Assembly (NCBI GenBank): GCA_963676415.1
Contig: OY781097.1
Location: 1,922,001 to 1,986,000, forward strand
From: G963662905 sp963676415
GTDB lineage: Bacteria > Bacteroidota > Bacteroidia > Bacteroidales > WRLA01
Length of the DNA stretch: 64,000 nucleotides
Direction of reading: 5' to 3'
Positions within the stretch are counted from its first letter, which is position 1; the number at the start of each line of letters is the position of its first letter. The translations under genes were made by a program, and so were the position numbers. Positions 33,314 to 42,275 of the stretch are shown piece by piece. Under the pieces are notes generated by a model. It did no database searches and was not told where the DNA came from. It was given only the letters and a program-made list of their open reading frames with translations.

Positions 33314-34696
33314 CTAATCTATCTCTGTTCTATACAAACCATAATTCCTGCTGTTGCCAATCTTTTGGTATAAATAATAAATGGTGTTGTTATACACCTT
33401 TATTTTAATGGGGAAAACATGGGGCAGTGTTTCAATAAATGAGATCTCGCCACCGCTAAGGTCAAGGCTGTATAGATCGGTTTTTGCGCCCTGTTTCCAT
33501 AAGAAATATGCTTTTCCGTTATTGCAGTTGTCTATCAATGCCTTGTCCTTCCATATCCGCCCTTCTTCCATTTCCAGCAATTTAAAAGCCTTTTCATCAT
33601 CATTGCTGTGTGTTATGTTGAGCTCTGAGACGAACTTGCCGGTTTTATCAAACTTTAATAGCTTGTTTTTGATGTTATCAATGATATATACTTCGTCTTC
33701 AATATTGAAGAATACATTCCATATGTTGTTGTAATGATAATTTAGATCGAAGGTAATTTCGTGATTGTCATACATATTGTTAATATAGGCTCTTCTCTCA
33801 TCTCCTGGAAGAGCCCCAAGGTTAAAATATTCCTTTGGCAATAGAAAACGTAATTCTTGAAAGATATAATCAACTTTCTTTTCGTCTATAATTGTGTGAA
33901 ACATATTTTTGCTACTCCTGTTTATTGTGTAGTAGCAGATTTTATCATTGATTTTTGTCTTATATTCAGAAAAATAATAATTGCTGTCAATTTTGAAATC
34001 ATATAGTTCATTTACTTTTTCGAGTTTTGAATAATTGAAAGGTTCCAGATAGTTCATCTGGCCGTTTTCAATGATTATCTGATAAACAGAACCCGATTTT
34101 GAAACAATATCCAGGTTGCCATAGAAATCAATAATAATTCCCCTGGGCTTGCCGGGAGGAGTGCTAAAGATTGTGTCCCTAAGGTTTTCATCAACCGAAA
34201 TCAGCTGGTATTTCCTATTGTAGTAATCTTTCAGCAGGAAGTAGATGCGGTGATTATAAATTTCATAATCAATAACCGATTGATTGGGTTTTTTGTAGAT
34301 CGTTTCATATCTCTCTTCACTGATTTCCACTGCATCTAGGGTGTATGAAAACGGACTCAATGTAACAAGGATGTTGGAGTCTGATACGGCTTTGGCATTG
34401 ATTTTTAATAGCTTCGGCACGGACGAGATGTGAGAGAACTTCAATGTTATGCTATCTTTGTCTGTGTTGATTTTAAACCTTCCTTTTTTGTCGCTTATAC
34501 TTCCGAATTTACTGCCCGGCCAAATTTGGATGGCTACATTGGGCAATGGCTGACCGGTATTTTCTTCAATTACGGTTCCTTTGACCACGGTATTGTTTTG
34601 TGATAGTAGCAGTTGATGGGTGAAGATCAGGATTGCGCTGAGGAGTAATATTTTTTTCATCTTAAGTTGGATTTTACAATGAGATGGGTATATCAT
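33314..34696 (-). CDS. CarboxypepD-regulatory/beta-propeller protein, copy B
   Basis: The same architecture as copy A: signal peptide (ends LLLSQ), regulatory-like domain (about 36-120; VVKGTVIEENTGQPLPNV) and propeller-like region. Of 460 residues the segments about 36-220 and 380-458 are nearly identical to copy A, while the signal peptide and residues about 225-365 differ. The encoding DNA for the identical N-terminal part shows about 5 differences in 544 bases. An alternative start at residue 12 (MKKILLLSAILIF, near 34663) matches the other copies better. It lies 43 bases upstream of copy A on the minus strand. Confidence 0.75.
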   Translation of the reverse strand: MIYPSHCKIQLKMKKILLLSAILIFTHQLLLSQNNTVVKGTVIEENTGQPLPNVAIQIWPGSKFGSISDKKGRFKINTDKDSITLKFSHISSVPKLLKINAKAVSDSNILVTLSPFSYTLDAVEISEERYETIYKKPNQSVIDYEIYNHRIYFLLKDYYNRKYQLISVDENLRDTIFSTPPGKPRGIIIDFYGNLDIVSKSGSVYQIIIENGQMNYLEPFNYSKLEKVNELYDFKIDSNYYFSEYKTKINDKICYYTINRSSKNMFHTIIDEKKVDYIFQELRFLLPKEYFNLGALPGDERRAYINNMYDNHEITFDLNYHYNNIWNVFFNIEDEVYIIDNIKNKLLKFDKTGKFVSELNITHSNDDEKAFKLLEMEEGRIWKDKALIDNCNNGKAYFLWKQGAKTDLYSLDLSGGEISFIETLPHVFPIKIKVYNNTIYYLYQKIGNSRNYGLYRTEID

Positions 34697-34741
34697 TCAT
34701 TGGTGTGATTTCGGCTGTTTGGATTAATGGGTTCATGCTTA

Positions 34742-36040
34742 TTATTCAATGGCTAAAACGCTTAAAACCGGGGTTTTGCCAAGGCTATTATTGATGTAGT
34801 AGATCTTATCCCTGTAAAAGCAGACTTTCCCGGGGTAAATGCAATTGTCGATTTTAATTGTTTTTAGGATTTTGCCCGTGCTTGGTTCAATTTCATAGAA
34901 TTCATTACTGGCAACGGATATGCTTTCAAGATATATTTTGCCTGTTGCATCGTCATGGAAAGCTTTCTTGCTATTTTTTGTTTGATAGGCCATCTGTACA
35001 GTTTTCAGGTATGAGAAAGAATTATCGAAAAATACAATTTCATGTTTGAGGTTATCAAAGACCAGCACCGTATCCGAAGCAACAAAGAGAGGGTTATAGG
35101 CCGGGATACTGCCAATATATTTATAGCTCCATTCCAAATGCTTTATTCTTCTCATTATTTGCAACTCCGCTACTGAAATATCTCCCATTTCATTGATGTA
35201 ACCATATTTTCTTATTAATTCATTCTTGTCATTTAGTAAGTCCTGCGCAAATATTTCCCGGGCTTTATTATGGACATTATAGAATGGCTTTTTGATTTTA
35301 TTCTCTATATGCCAATAAGTTATTTGCTGATTATGTTTGTGGAATGATTTAAAAATGAAATGGTCATTAATATAGCCGGCACAGTTTCCCAAACTCGAAT
35401 TAAATTTTTGTTTGGAGCATGGCTTGTGAAAGAAAATAACCGAATCTGTTAAATCCAGCATCATTTGATGGCAGGAGTCTTCGGTAAACAGGTGGATGTT
35501 GCCCATACAATCTTCGAACAGTTCATTTGCTTTAATATGTATGCTTCGCTCAAAATGTGTTGACGAGTCAATATCAATAACTCTGAGTTTTCTGTTTCGG
35601 CCTTGTTTCAGCAATACAATTAATTTGTTGCCAAAAATCTTAAAATCTAAAATCGTTCGATGACTCCTGTTTGACAGAATTTCTTTAGGTTTTGTGTCGT
35701 TAATATTAACTTCCTCAAGGCTATATACTTTTCTGATTAGGTGGATGCTCAGGTAGTTTTCAATATTTTCATAATCTTTTTTTGAAATGCTCAGGAGTTT
35801 ATCTTCGAATCCCAGGGCGCTTATTTTTATCTCTATTGGGAAGGTATCGCTGATTATATAAAAAAAGCCGCTTGGATTTGTTGTTGTGCCTGTTTTTTTG
35901 TTGAGGTTTTGCACATGGACATTTGATACAGGCATTGCCATGTGGTCGATAATTTTTCCGACAATAAGAATTGTGTCTTTCTGAGCATAGATACTTACGG
36001 GCATTATTATACATAAAATCAGGCTCATTATTTGCTTCAT
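34742..36040 (-). CDS. CarboxypepD-regulatory/beta-propeller protein, diverged copy C
   Basis: The 432-residue third member of the tandem array is much more diverged. It keeps the signal peptide (ends SIYAQ), the regulatory-like domain (LIVGKIIDHMAMPVSNVHV, about 25-45; SGFFYIIS) and the propeller-like remainder (VFDNLKHEIVFFDN, EPSTGKILKTIKIDN). Residue alignment with copies A and B is clear only in pattern, not identity. It is the first gene of the three on the minus strand; the promoter is probably in the AT-rich gap at 36041-36303. Confidence 0.7.
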   Translation of the reverse strand: MKQIMSLILCIIMPVSIYAQKDTILIVGKIIDHMAMPVSNVHVQNLNKKTGTTTNPSGFFYIISDTFPIEIKISALGFEDKLLSISKKDYENIENYLSIHLIRKVYSLEEVNINDTKPKEILSNRSHRTILDFKIFGNKLIVLLKQGRNRKLRVIDIDSSTHFERSIHIKANELFEDCMGNIHLFTEDSCHQMMLDLTDSVIFFHKPCSKQKFNSSLGNCAGYINDHFIFKSFHKHNQQITYWHIENKIKKPFYNVHNKAREIFAQDLLNDKNELIRKYGYINEMGDISVAELQIMRRIKHLEWSYKYIGSIPAYNPLFVASDTVLVFDNLKHEIVFFDNSFSYLKTVQMAYQTKNSKKAFHDDATGKIYLESISVASNEFYEIEPSTGKILKTIKIDNCIYPGKVCFYRDKIYYINNSLGKTPVLSVLAIE

Positions 36041-36303
36041 GATCGATAAGTTTAATGGAATATTTTAACTTATAATTTCTTAATAATATGGTAATTAGGC
36101 TTTATCGTTCCATTACTTAATTATATTCTTTATAACTGGAGTGATGGAAAAGTTAAGTTACATGAATTACTCTGTTTGGTTATTAGTTAGTTTCAAAGAT
36201 ATATAAAATTATTATTCTGTAATTTTATAATACCAAATTATTTGGAAAGTCTTATCTTTTCTGGTTTATTATATGATCCGATTTTGTGATAAATGTAACC
36301 TTT
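36041..36303. other. AT-rich intergenic region
   Basis: About 260 bases, very rich in A and T, between the propeller array and the suf terminator. A CAAAGATA box at 36194-36201 reads TATCTTTG on the minus strand (TAnnTTTG), a possible -7 box for copy C. No gene seen. Confidence 0.4.
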
Positions 36304-36340
36304 ATAAAAAAAGCCGGAAATCTTAGATTCCCGGCTTTTC
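36304..36340 (-). terminator. Terminator of the suf operon
   Basis: On the minus strand, stem AAGCCGGGAATCT / AGATTTCCGGCTT with a short loop, then a seven-T run. Confidence 0.85.
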
Positions 36341-36359
36341 TATTTCCGTTTGTTTCTTG

Positions 36360-36683
36360 TTACAACATTCCCAAAGCCAGCTTAGCCTCTTCGCTGATCA
36401 TTTCCTTGTCCCAAGAGGGTTCAAAAGTGAGTTCGATTTCTATTTCGTCCACATATTTGGTGCGGGCAGCAGCGGCGCGAACTTCAGCAGGAAGCGATTC
36501 CGCTACCGGGCAATTCGGGCTGGTCAGCGTCATCAGGATGAATACCTTATGGTTTTCCTCATCCTTTGGCGTTACCTTTACTTCATAAATCAACCCCAAG
36601 TCATAAATATTCACCGGGATTTCCGGATCGAAAACCGTTTTCATGTTCTCAATCACTTCGCGTTCTATTGTTTTGATATCCAT
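36360..36683 (-). CDS. sufT: SufT-like MIP18 family iron-sulfur assembly protein
   Basis: The 107-residue protein belongs to the MIP18 (DUF59) family that helps load iron-sulfur clusters onto target proteins. Seen features: VFDPEIPVNIYDLGLIY (about 17-33), the conserved Cys in TSPNCPVAESLP (about 58), and the C-terminal ELTFEPSWDKEMISEEAK. It is the last gene of the suf cluster, 124 bases after sufE. Bacterial SufT proteins are often fused or placed with SUF genes, which supports the assignment. Confidence 0.9.
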   Translation of the reverse strand: MDIKTIEREVIENMKTVFDPEIPVNIYDLGLIYEVKVTPKDEENHKVFILMTLTSPNCPVAESLPAEVRAAAARTKYVDEIEIELTFEPSWDKEMISEEAKLALGML

Positions 36684-36807
36684 AATGTTTGTGTTTTTCT
36701 GTGGTTAAACGTTGCCAACTTTTATTGGAATTTGAGCAAGAAAGCAGATTCGGGTTCAGAACAAGAATAATCCCGAAGCTTCGGGAGGCATTATGGACAA
36801 GCACCAA

Positions 36808-37227
36808 TTAGGATTTGGCCTTAAACGCCATCGCATAAAACTTCATCTGCTTCAACATGCTCACCAAACCATTGCTTCGGGTTGGCGACAAATGTTCTTT
36901 TAAGCCGATTTCATCCAGAAAAGCCATATCAGCATTAATAATATCGTCGGGGGTGTTTTTGTTCAAAGCACGGATCAACAACCAGGCAATACCTTTGGTG
37001 ATCACCGCATCGCTGTCGGCGGTGAAATATACCAAACCATCGTTATATTCGGCATGCAGCCATACCCGCGACTGGCAACCATTGATGAGGTTTTCCGGTT
37101 TTTTGTATTCTTCTTTGATGGGCGGAACAGCTTTGCCCATTTCAATCAGGTAATTGTATTTGTCCATCCAGTCATCGAAGCTGTTGAATTCTTCAATGAT
37201 TTGTTCTTCGGTTTCTTTGATACTCAT
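36808..37227 (-). CDS. sufE: Sulfur acceptor protein SufE
   Basis: SufE accepts the persulfide sulfur from SufS and passes it to the SufBCD scaffold. The 139-residue protein has the acceptor Cys in NLINGCQSRVWLH (about residue 50) and the family's IEEFNSFDDWMDKYNYLIE start and SPTRSNGLVSMLKQMK end. It begins 2 bases after the stop of sufS, so translation is coupled. Length and motif order match the family. Confidence 0.95.
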   Translation of the reverse strand: MSIKETEEQIIEEFNSFDDWMDKYNYLIEMGKAVPPIKEEYKKPENLINGCQSRVWLHAEYNDGLVYFTADSDAVITKGIAWLLIRALNKNTPDDIINADMAFLDEIGLKEHLSPTRSNGLVSMLKQMKFYAMAFKAKS

Positions 37228-37229
37228 TT

Positions 37230-38453
37230 TTACAGAAACATTTGTTTTACGCGTTCAATAGCCTGAACGAGGCGGTCAATTTCTTCAAAGGTATTATAAA
37301 ATGCAAATGATGCGCGAATTGTCCCGGGAATTTCCAGAAAATCCATCAGGGGCTGTGCGCAATGATGTCCGGTGCGCACGGCAATGCCCATCCGGTCGAT
37401 GATCGTTCCGGCATCATAAGGATGTACTCCGTCCACCAAAAACGACAAAACACTGGCTTTTTCGCGGGCCTGGCCAATGATGCTGATGCCGCCAATCCGG
37501 TCCATTTCTGATGTGGCATAATCAAGCAATTGCTTTTCGCGTGCAGCAATATTCTCCAGACCAGTATTGTTGATGTATTTCAGGGCTTCTTCCATGCCCA
37601 AAACGGCTTCAACATTGGGCGTTCCGGCTTCCTGCCGAAAGGGCAGCTCGTTATAGGTTGTATTTTCAAAACTTACCTGGTCGATCATTTCCCCACCGCC
37701 CTGCCATGGACTGAGCTTTTCGAGCATTTCCTTCTTGCCGTAAAGAATACCGCAGCCCATTGGGGCATAGGCTTTATGGCCTGAAAAAACATAGAAATCG
37801 CAGTTTATTTCCTGAACGTCAACAGCGGAATGAGCAATAGCCTGAGCACCATCCACCAGCGTGATACAATGGGAAGCGCGTGCTTTTTCACAGAGTTCAT
37901 TTACGGGGTTAACCGTTCCTAAAACATTGGAAATGTGTGCAATGGACAGGATTTTGGTTTTCTCGTTCAGTAATGCTTCAAAAGCAGTTAAATCCAGTTC
38001 TCCTTTTTCGTTGAGTGGAATTATCTTTAGTTTGGCGCCTGTTTTTTCGCAGAGCATTTGCCAGGGAACAATATTGGAATGATGTTCCATGGTGCTGATC
38101 AGGATTTCATCATGCTCCTCCAACAAATGCGATAGCCCGGAAGCCACCATATTGATGCTTTCGGTTGTGCCTTTGGTGAAAATGATTTCTTTCGTATCTG
38201 AAGCATGGATATGTGCACGGCAATATTCTCGTGCGGCCTCAAAGGCATCTGTTCCCAAATTGCTGAGGTAGTGGTTCCCGCGATGGATATTGGCATTCTG
38301 ATTCAGGTAATAATCACGAATGCGGTTAATTACCTGAAGCGGCTTTTGGGTAGTGGCGCCATTATCAAAATAGGCGAGGGTTTTGCCGTACACCTCCCGC
38401 TCCAAAATGGGAAAATCCTTGCGGATATTGGCTATTTCTTGTTCGCTGAGCAT
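37230..38453 (-). CDS. sufS: Cysteine desulfurase SufS
   Basis: SufS removes sulfur from cysteine, with pyridoxal phosphate, to supply iron-sulfur assembly. The 407-residue protein shows the PLP lysine in FSGHKAYAPMGCGILYG (about residue 227), earlier TEHHSNIVPWQ-type sequence (MEHHSNIVPWQ, about 122), and the catalytic cysteine in VRTGHHCAQPLMDF (about 365). Its stop is 2 bases before sufE and its start overlaps the sufD stop by one base. This is the group II desulfurase of the SUF operon. Confidence 0.96.
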   Translation of the reverse strand: MLSEQEIANIRKDFPILEREVYGKTLAYFDNGATTQKPLQVINRIRDYYLNQNANIHRGNHYLSNLGTDAFEAAREYCRAHIHASDTKEIIFTKGTTESINMVASGLSHLLEEHDEILISTMEHHSNIVPWQMLCEKTGAKLKIIPLNEKGELDLTAFEALLNEKTKILSIAHISNVLGTVNPVNELCEKARASHCITLVDGAQAIAHSAVDVQEINCDFYVFSGHKAYAPMGCGILYGKKEMLEKLSPWQGGGEMIDQVSFENTTYNELPFRQEAGTPNVEAVLGMEEALKYINNTGLENIAAREKQLLDYATSEMDRIGGISIIGQAREKASVLSFLVDGVHPYDAGTIIDRMGIAVRTGHHCAQPLMDFLEIPGTIRASFAFYNTFEEIDRLVQAIERVKQMFL

Positions 38454-39868
38454 TATATTTTGTCAGGGTCTATTTTAAATTCAACCGGTTGTTCGGGGTT
38501 TCGGCAATTGAGCACACATTGTTCGCAGATGCTGAGTTCTCCGCGCAGGCGTTTTTTGATCATGTCATCAATTTGTATCTGCAGGGATTCAATTTTGATT
38601 TTATTGCTGATTTCGGCAGCAAAGGCATACATCAGCAGCATGCGTGCATTATCAGTGCTGATACCGCGCGAACGCATGTAAAAAAGTGCTTCTTTATCGA
38701 GCTGGCCAACAGTTGCTCCGTGGCTGCATTTTACATCATCGGCATAAATTTCCAGGAAAGGCTTGGCGTTTACGCGCGCTTTGTCGGTAAGCAGGATGTT
38801 GCGGCTGTTTTGGAATGCATTGGTTTTTTGTGCATCGCGGGCAACATGGATGTGGCCATTGAACACGGCGCTGGCATAATCATCCAGAATGCCTTTAAAC
38901 TGTTCATTGCTGTAGCAGTTATCCACCTGGTGATCCACATAAACCTGGTTGTCGATGTGCTGGTTTTTATCCATGAGGTAAAGTCCGAGCACATCGGCGC
39001 TGCCGCCGCTACCGGTAAGGGCAACACGGCTTTCGTTGCGGATGATGCCGCCATTGAGCGAAATGGAATTTGTGCTGAGCCTGCTGTCTTTCGATAAGTG
39101 AAAACAGTTCTGGCTGACCAAAGCCGATTGATTGTTCAGGTTTTGAAGCTTGTAATGATCCATTTCCCCGTTTTCATCTACAAAAACTTCGGTAACCGTA
39201 TTGGCAAAGGAGCGGTTTTGGTTCAGTGCATCATCACAATGCACCAGCGTTAGTTTGCTGTTTTTTCCAACAATAATGAGGTTGCGTGTTTGCACAAATT
39301 GCTGTTCATCGCTATTGAGGATGTTCACCATTTGCAAAGGTTTGGTGACCTCGGTATTGTCGGGCACATAAATAAAAACCCCATCCTGAAAAAGTGCGGT
39401 GTTCAGCGCCCCGAAACTATTATCTGAGCAAGTGGCATATCGTGTCAGGTGCTTATGCGTCAGTTCAGGAAATTCTTTCATGGCATCGCGCAGCCCGCCA
39501 ATGATGGTGCCACTTGGCAGTGTTTGCATGGGGCCGTCTTTCTGCACAAACCATCCATTGACCACGGTGGCCATAAAAGTGTCAAAATGGTGCAGGTCGC
39601 ATTGAAAAATTTCTTCCACATTGACTTTGTCCTGTGGTGGATTTTGATGGAACTGATAATCCAAATCCAGATATTCACTGATATCGGTATTGCGCCAGCT
39701 TTCGGTTTTCTCATCCGGGAAGCCATTTCTATCGAAATACGCCATGGCTTTATCGCGCAATTGCAGAAGCTCTTCGCCGTTCATGGATGCAAGTTTGTCG
39801 CGTTGTGCGGCATAAAGTGCCATGAGTTTGCCTTTGAGCTTATTATGGTTTTTGTTTGTAATTTTCAT
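38453..39868 (-). CDS. sufD: SUF complex subunit SufD
   Basis: SufD is the second beta-helix subunit of the SufBC2D scaffold. The chosen start (MKITNKNHNKLKG, 39868) avoids overlap with the sufC end and has AGGA 7 bases upstream; in-frame ATGs at 39874 and 39913 are possible. The protein (471 residues) has the N-terminal helical segment (ALYAAQRDKLASM, ESWRNTDISEYLD), the beta-helix of short repeats (LALTGSGGSADVLGLYL) and the conserved KCSHGATVGQLDKEALFYM near its end, where the His and Cys are typical for SufD. Same operon as sufC and sufS. Confidence 0.93.
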   Translation of the reverse strand: MKITNKNHNKLKGKLMALYAAQRDKLASMNGEELLQLRDKAMAYFDRNGFPDEKTESWRNTDISEYLDLDYQFHQNPPQDKVNVEEIFQCDLHHFDTFMATVVNGWFVQKDGPMQTLPSGTIIGGLRDAMKEFPELTHKHLTRYATCSDNSFGALNTALFQDGVFIYVPDNTEVTKPLQMVNILNSDEQQFVQTRNLIIVGKNSKLTLVHCDDALNQNRSFANTVTEVFVDENGEMDHYKLQNLNNQSALVSQNCFHLSKDSRLSTNSISLNGGIIRNESRVALTGSGGSADVLGLYLMDKNQHIDNQVYVDHQVDNCYSNEQFKGILDDYASAVFNGHIHVARDAQKTNAFQNSRNILLTDKARVNAKPFLEIYADDVKCSHGATVGQLDKEALFYMRSRGISTDNARMLLMYAFAAEISNKIKIESLQIQIDDMIKKRLRGELSICEQCVLNCRNPEQPVEFKIDPDKI

Positions 39869-39885
39869 GAGCATTTCCTTTCGGA

Positions 39886-40641
39886 TCAGGCCAAGCCCTC
39901 TTTTTTGATCCATTCGTAACCTTTGTCTTCCAGCTCCAGGGCAAGTTCTTTGCCGCCGGATTTCACAATTCGCCCATCAAAAAGCACGTGCACATAATCG
40001 GGTACGATATATTCGAGCAAACGCTGATAATGCGTAATGACAATCGTCGCATTTTCTTTGGAACGCAGGCTGTTTACGCCATTGGCCACAATCCGCAGTG
40101 CATCGATATCCAGACCGGAATCGGTTTCGTCGAGTATGGCGAGTTTGGGTTCCAACATGGCCATCTGGAAGATTTCATTGCGTTTCTTTTCACCGCCGGA
40201 AAAGCCTTCGTTTACAGAACGGTTGGTGAGCTTGCTGTGGATTTCGACCAGTTTTTTCTTTTCGTTCATCAACTGCAAAAACTCACCGGCATTAAGGGCT
40301 TCCAGTCCATGATACTTACGGTGTTCGTTGATGGCGGTGCGCATAAAATTGGTAATGCTCACACCGGGGATTTCTACCGGATACTGAAAACCGAGGAAAA
40401 TGCCTTCGCGTGCCCTGATTTCGGGTTCCATTTCGAGCAGGTCTTTGCCCTGATAAATGACTTCGCCTCCGGTAACATCAAAAGTGTCGCGGCCTGCAAT
40501 AACGCTGGCCAGCGTGCTTTTCCCTGTTCCGTTGGGACCCATAATGGCGTGTACTTCCCCTTTGTTTACGTTGAGGTTTACTCCGCGCAGGATTTCTTTA
40601 TTGTCGATCGACGCATGTAGGTTTTTTATCTGTAATAACAT
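39886..40641 (-). CDS. sufC: SUF complex ATPase SufC
   Basis: SufC is the ABC-type ATPase that drives conformational change of the SufBD scaffold. The 251-residue protein has Walker A GPNGTGKST (about 36-44), the Q-loop, the signature FSGGEKKRNE (about 149) and Walker B AILDETDSGLDID (about 169-181) with the switch His in VITHYQRLL. It starts 21 bases after the sufB stop. No membrane part is present, as expected for this soluble ABC ATPase. Confidence 0.97.
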   Translation of the reverse strand: MLLQIKNLHASIDNKEILRGVNLNVNKGEVHAIMGPNGTGKSTLASVIAGRDTFDVTGGEVIYQGKDLLEMEPEIRAREGIFLGFQYPVEIPGVSITNFMRTAINEHRKYHGLEALNAGEFLQLMNEKKKLVEIHSKLTNRSVNEGFSGGEKKRNEIFQMAMLEPKLAILDETDSGLDIDALRIVANGVNSLRSKENATIVITHYQRLLEYIVPDYVHVLFDGRIVKSGGKELALELEDKGYEWIKKEGLA

Positions 40642-40662
40642 CTTGCTATGATTTTTTTTAGT

Positions 40663-42108
40663 TTAACCAACACTTCCTTCAAGGCTGATTGCCAGTAGTT
40701 TTTGAGCTTCAACAGCAAATTCCATCGGGAGCTTGTTGAGCACTTCGCGGGCGTAGCCGTTTACGATGAGGCCAATGGCACTTTCGGTGTCGATGCCACG
40801 TTGCAGGCAATAGAAAAGCTGGTCGTCGGATATTTTTGATGTTGTGGCTTCGTGTTCCACAATACTTGATTGATTTTCTGTTTGGATGTAGGGAAAGGTA
40901 TGTGCCCCGCATTTATCGCCCAGTAAAAGGCTGTCGCATTGTGAGAAATTCCGTGCATTTTCGGCACGTTTGGTCGCTTTTACCAATCCACGGTAGCTGT
41001 TGTTGCTGTGGCCGGCAGAGATGCCTTTACTGATGATAGTGCTTTTGGTGTTTTTGCCAATATGGATCATTTTGGAGCCGGTATCAGCCTGCTGATAGTT
41101 ATTGGTAACGGCAACAGAATAAAATTCGCCTACGGAATTGTCGCCAATCAGCACACAGCTGGGATATTTCCAGGTTACGGCACTTCCGGTTTCTACTTGT
41201 GTCCAGGATATTTTTGAGTTGCTGCCTTTGCAAATGCCGCGTTTAGTCACAAAATTATAGATGCCGCCTTTGCCGTATTTATCACCTGGATACCAGTTTT
41301 GTACGGTGGAGTATTTTACTTCGGCATCTTTCATGGCCACAATTTCCACAATAGCGGCATGTAATTGGTTTTCATCGCGCTGCGGAGCTGTACAGCCTTC
41401 CATATAGCTCACATAACTGCCTTCGTCGGCCACAATCAAAGTGCGTTCAAATTGTCCGGTCCCGGCTGCGTTGATGCGAAAATAAGTGCTGAGCTCAACG
41501 GGGCAGCGTACGCCTTTCGGGATGTAGCAGAAAGAGCCATCGCTGAAAACAGCAGAATTGAGCGCCGCAAAATAATTGTCGTTGGGCGGAACAACGGTGG
41601 CCATATATTTCTGAACCAGCTCGGGGTGCTTTTGAACGGCTTCGCTGAAGGCCATAAAAATAATTCCGTGCTTTTCGAGTGTTTTCGAAAAAGTGGTTTT
41701 CACCGAAACAGAATCCATCACGGCATCAACCGCAACACCGGTCAGCCTTTTTTGCTCTTCTAAGCTGATGCCCAGTTTATCGAATGTTTTGAGCAGTTCA
41801 GGATCAACTTCATCCAAACTTTCCAGTGTTTCTTTCTGTTTGGGCGCAGAATAATAGATAATATCCTGATAATCAACTTTTGGATAGTTCAGATGTGCCC
41901 AGTCGGGTTCTTCCATCTCCTGCCAGGTATTAAAAGCGTCCAAACGATATTGCAACATCCAGTCGGGTTCGTTTTTGCGTTTACTGATCTCGCGGATGAT
42001 GTCTTCATTCAGCCCTTTTGGCAGCTGGTCGGATTCTATATCGGTAACAAAGCCGTATTTATAGTCGCTTTGGGTTACTTCATGAATTATTTTGTCCTTT
42101 TCTTCCAT
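40663..42108 (-). CDS. sufB: SUF complex subunit SufB
   Basis: SufB is the scaffold subunit that binds the nascent iron-sulfur cluster and is the first gene of the operon. The 481-residue protein shows KNEPDWMLQYRLDAF (about 46-60), PPNDNYFAALNSAVFSDG, IPKGVRCPVELSTYFRIN and ISAGHSNNSYRGLVK (about 363), ending with the SufB/SufD core LPMEFAVEAQKLLAISLEGS. Cysteines needed for cluster assembly occur in SNYMEGCTAPQRDE-type sequence (SYMEGCTAPQRDE) and SQCDSLLLGDKCGAHTFP. A -7 box lies about 110 bases upstream. Confidence 0.96.
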   Translation of the reverse strand: MEEKDKIIHEVTQSDYKYGFVTDIESDQLPKGLNEDIIREISKRKNEPDWMLQYRLDAFNTWQEMEEPDWAHLNYPKVDYQDIIYYSAPKQKETLESLDEVDPELLKTFDKLGISLEEQKRLTGVAVDAVMDSVSVKTTFSKTLEKHGIIFMAFSEAVQKHPELVQKYMATVVPPNDNYFAALNSAVFSDGSFCYIPKGVRCPVELSTYFRINAAGTGQFERTLIVADEGSYVSYMEGCTAPQRDENQLHAAIVEIVAMKDAEVKYSTVQNWYPGDKYGKGGIYNFVTKRGICKGSNSKISWTQVETGSAVTWKYPSCVLIGDNSVGEFYSVAVTNNYQQADTGSKMIHIGKNTKSTIISKGISAGHSNNSYRGLVKATKRAENARNFSQCDSLLLGDKCGAHTFPYIQTENQSSIVEHEATTSKISDDQLFYCLQRGIDTESAIGLIVNGYAREVLNKLPMEFAVEAQKLLAISLEGSVG

Positions 42109-42217
42109 AGTATTTCTAATGCAATTTACTTCAGGTGCAACCTGATAAAGCTCAACACCGCCTGTGTTTCTTTGTTCATATCAAAGCGATGCCTGTATTA
42201 TATATAGGAACAGGGGA

Positions 42218-42225
42218 CAAAATTA
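42218..42225 (-). promoter_or_regulatory. Putative -7 box of the suf operon
   Basis: On the minus strand TAATTTTG matches TAnnTTTG and lies about 110 bases before sufB. No clear TTG at -33. Confidence 0.4.
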
Positions 42226-42275
42226 CATTTTTTGCCAGAAAGATTAATTTATTATGAATAAATGTTGGTGTGATC

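Noticed and set aside
38489..39097. 202-codon plus-strand frame over sufD
   Set aside because: It lies antisense to sufD, whose family motifs are plain; the plus-strand product matches nothing.
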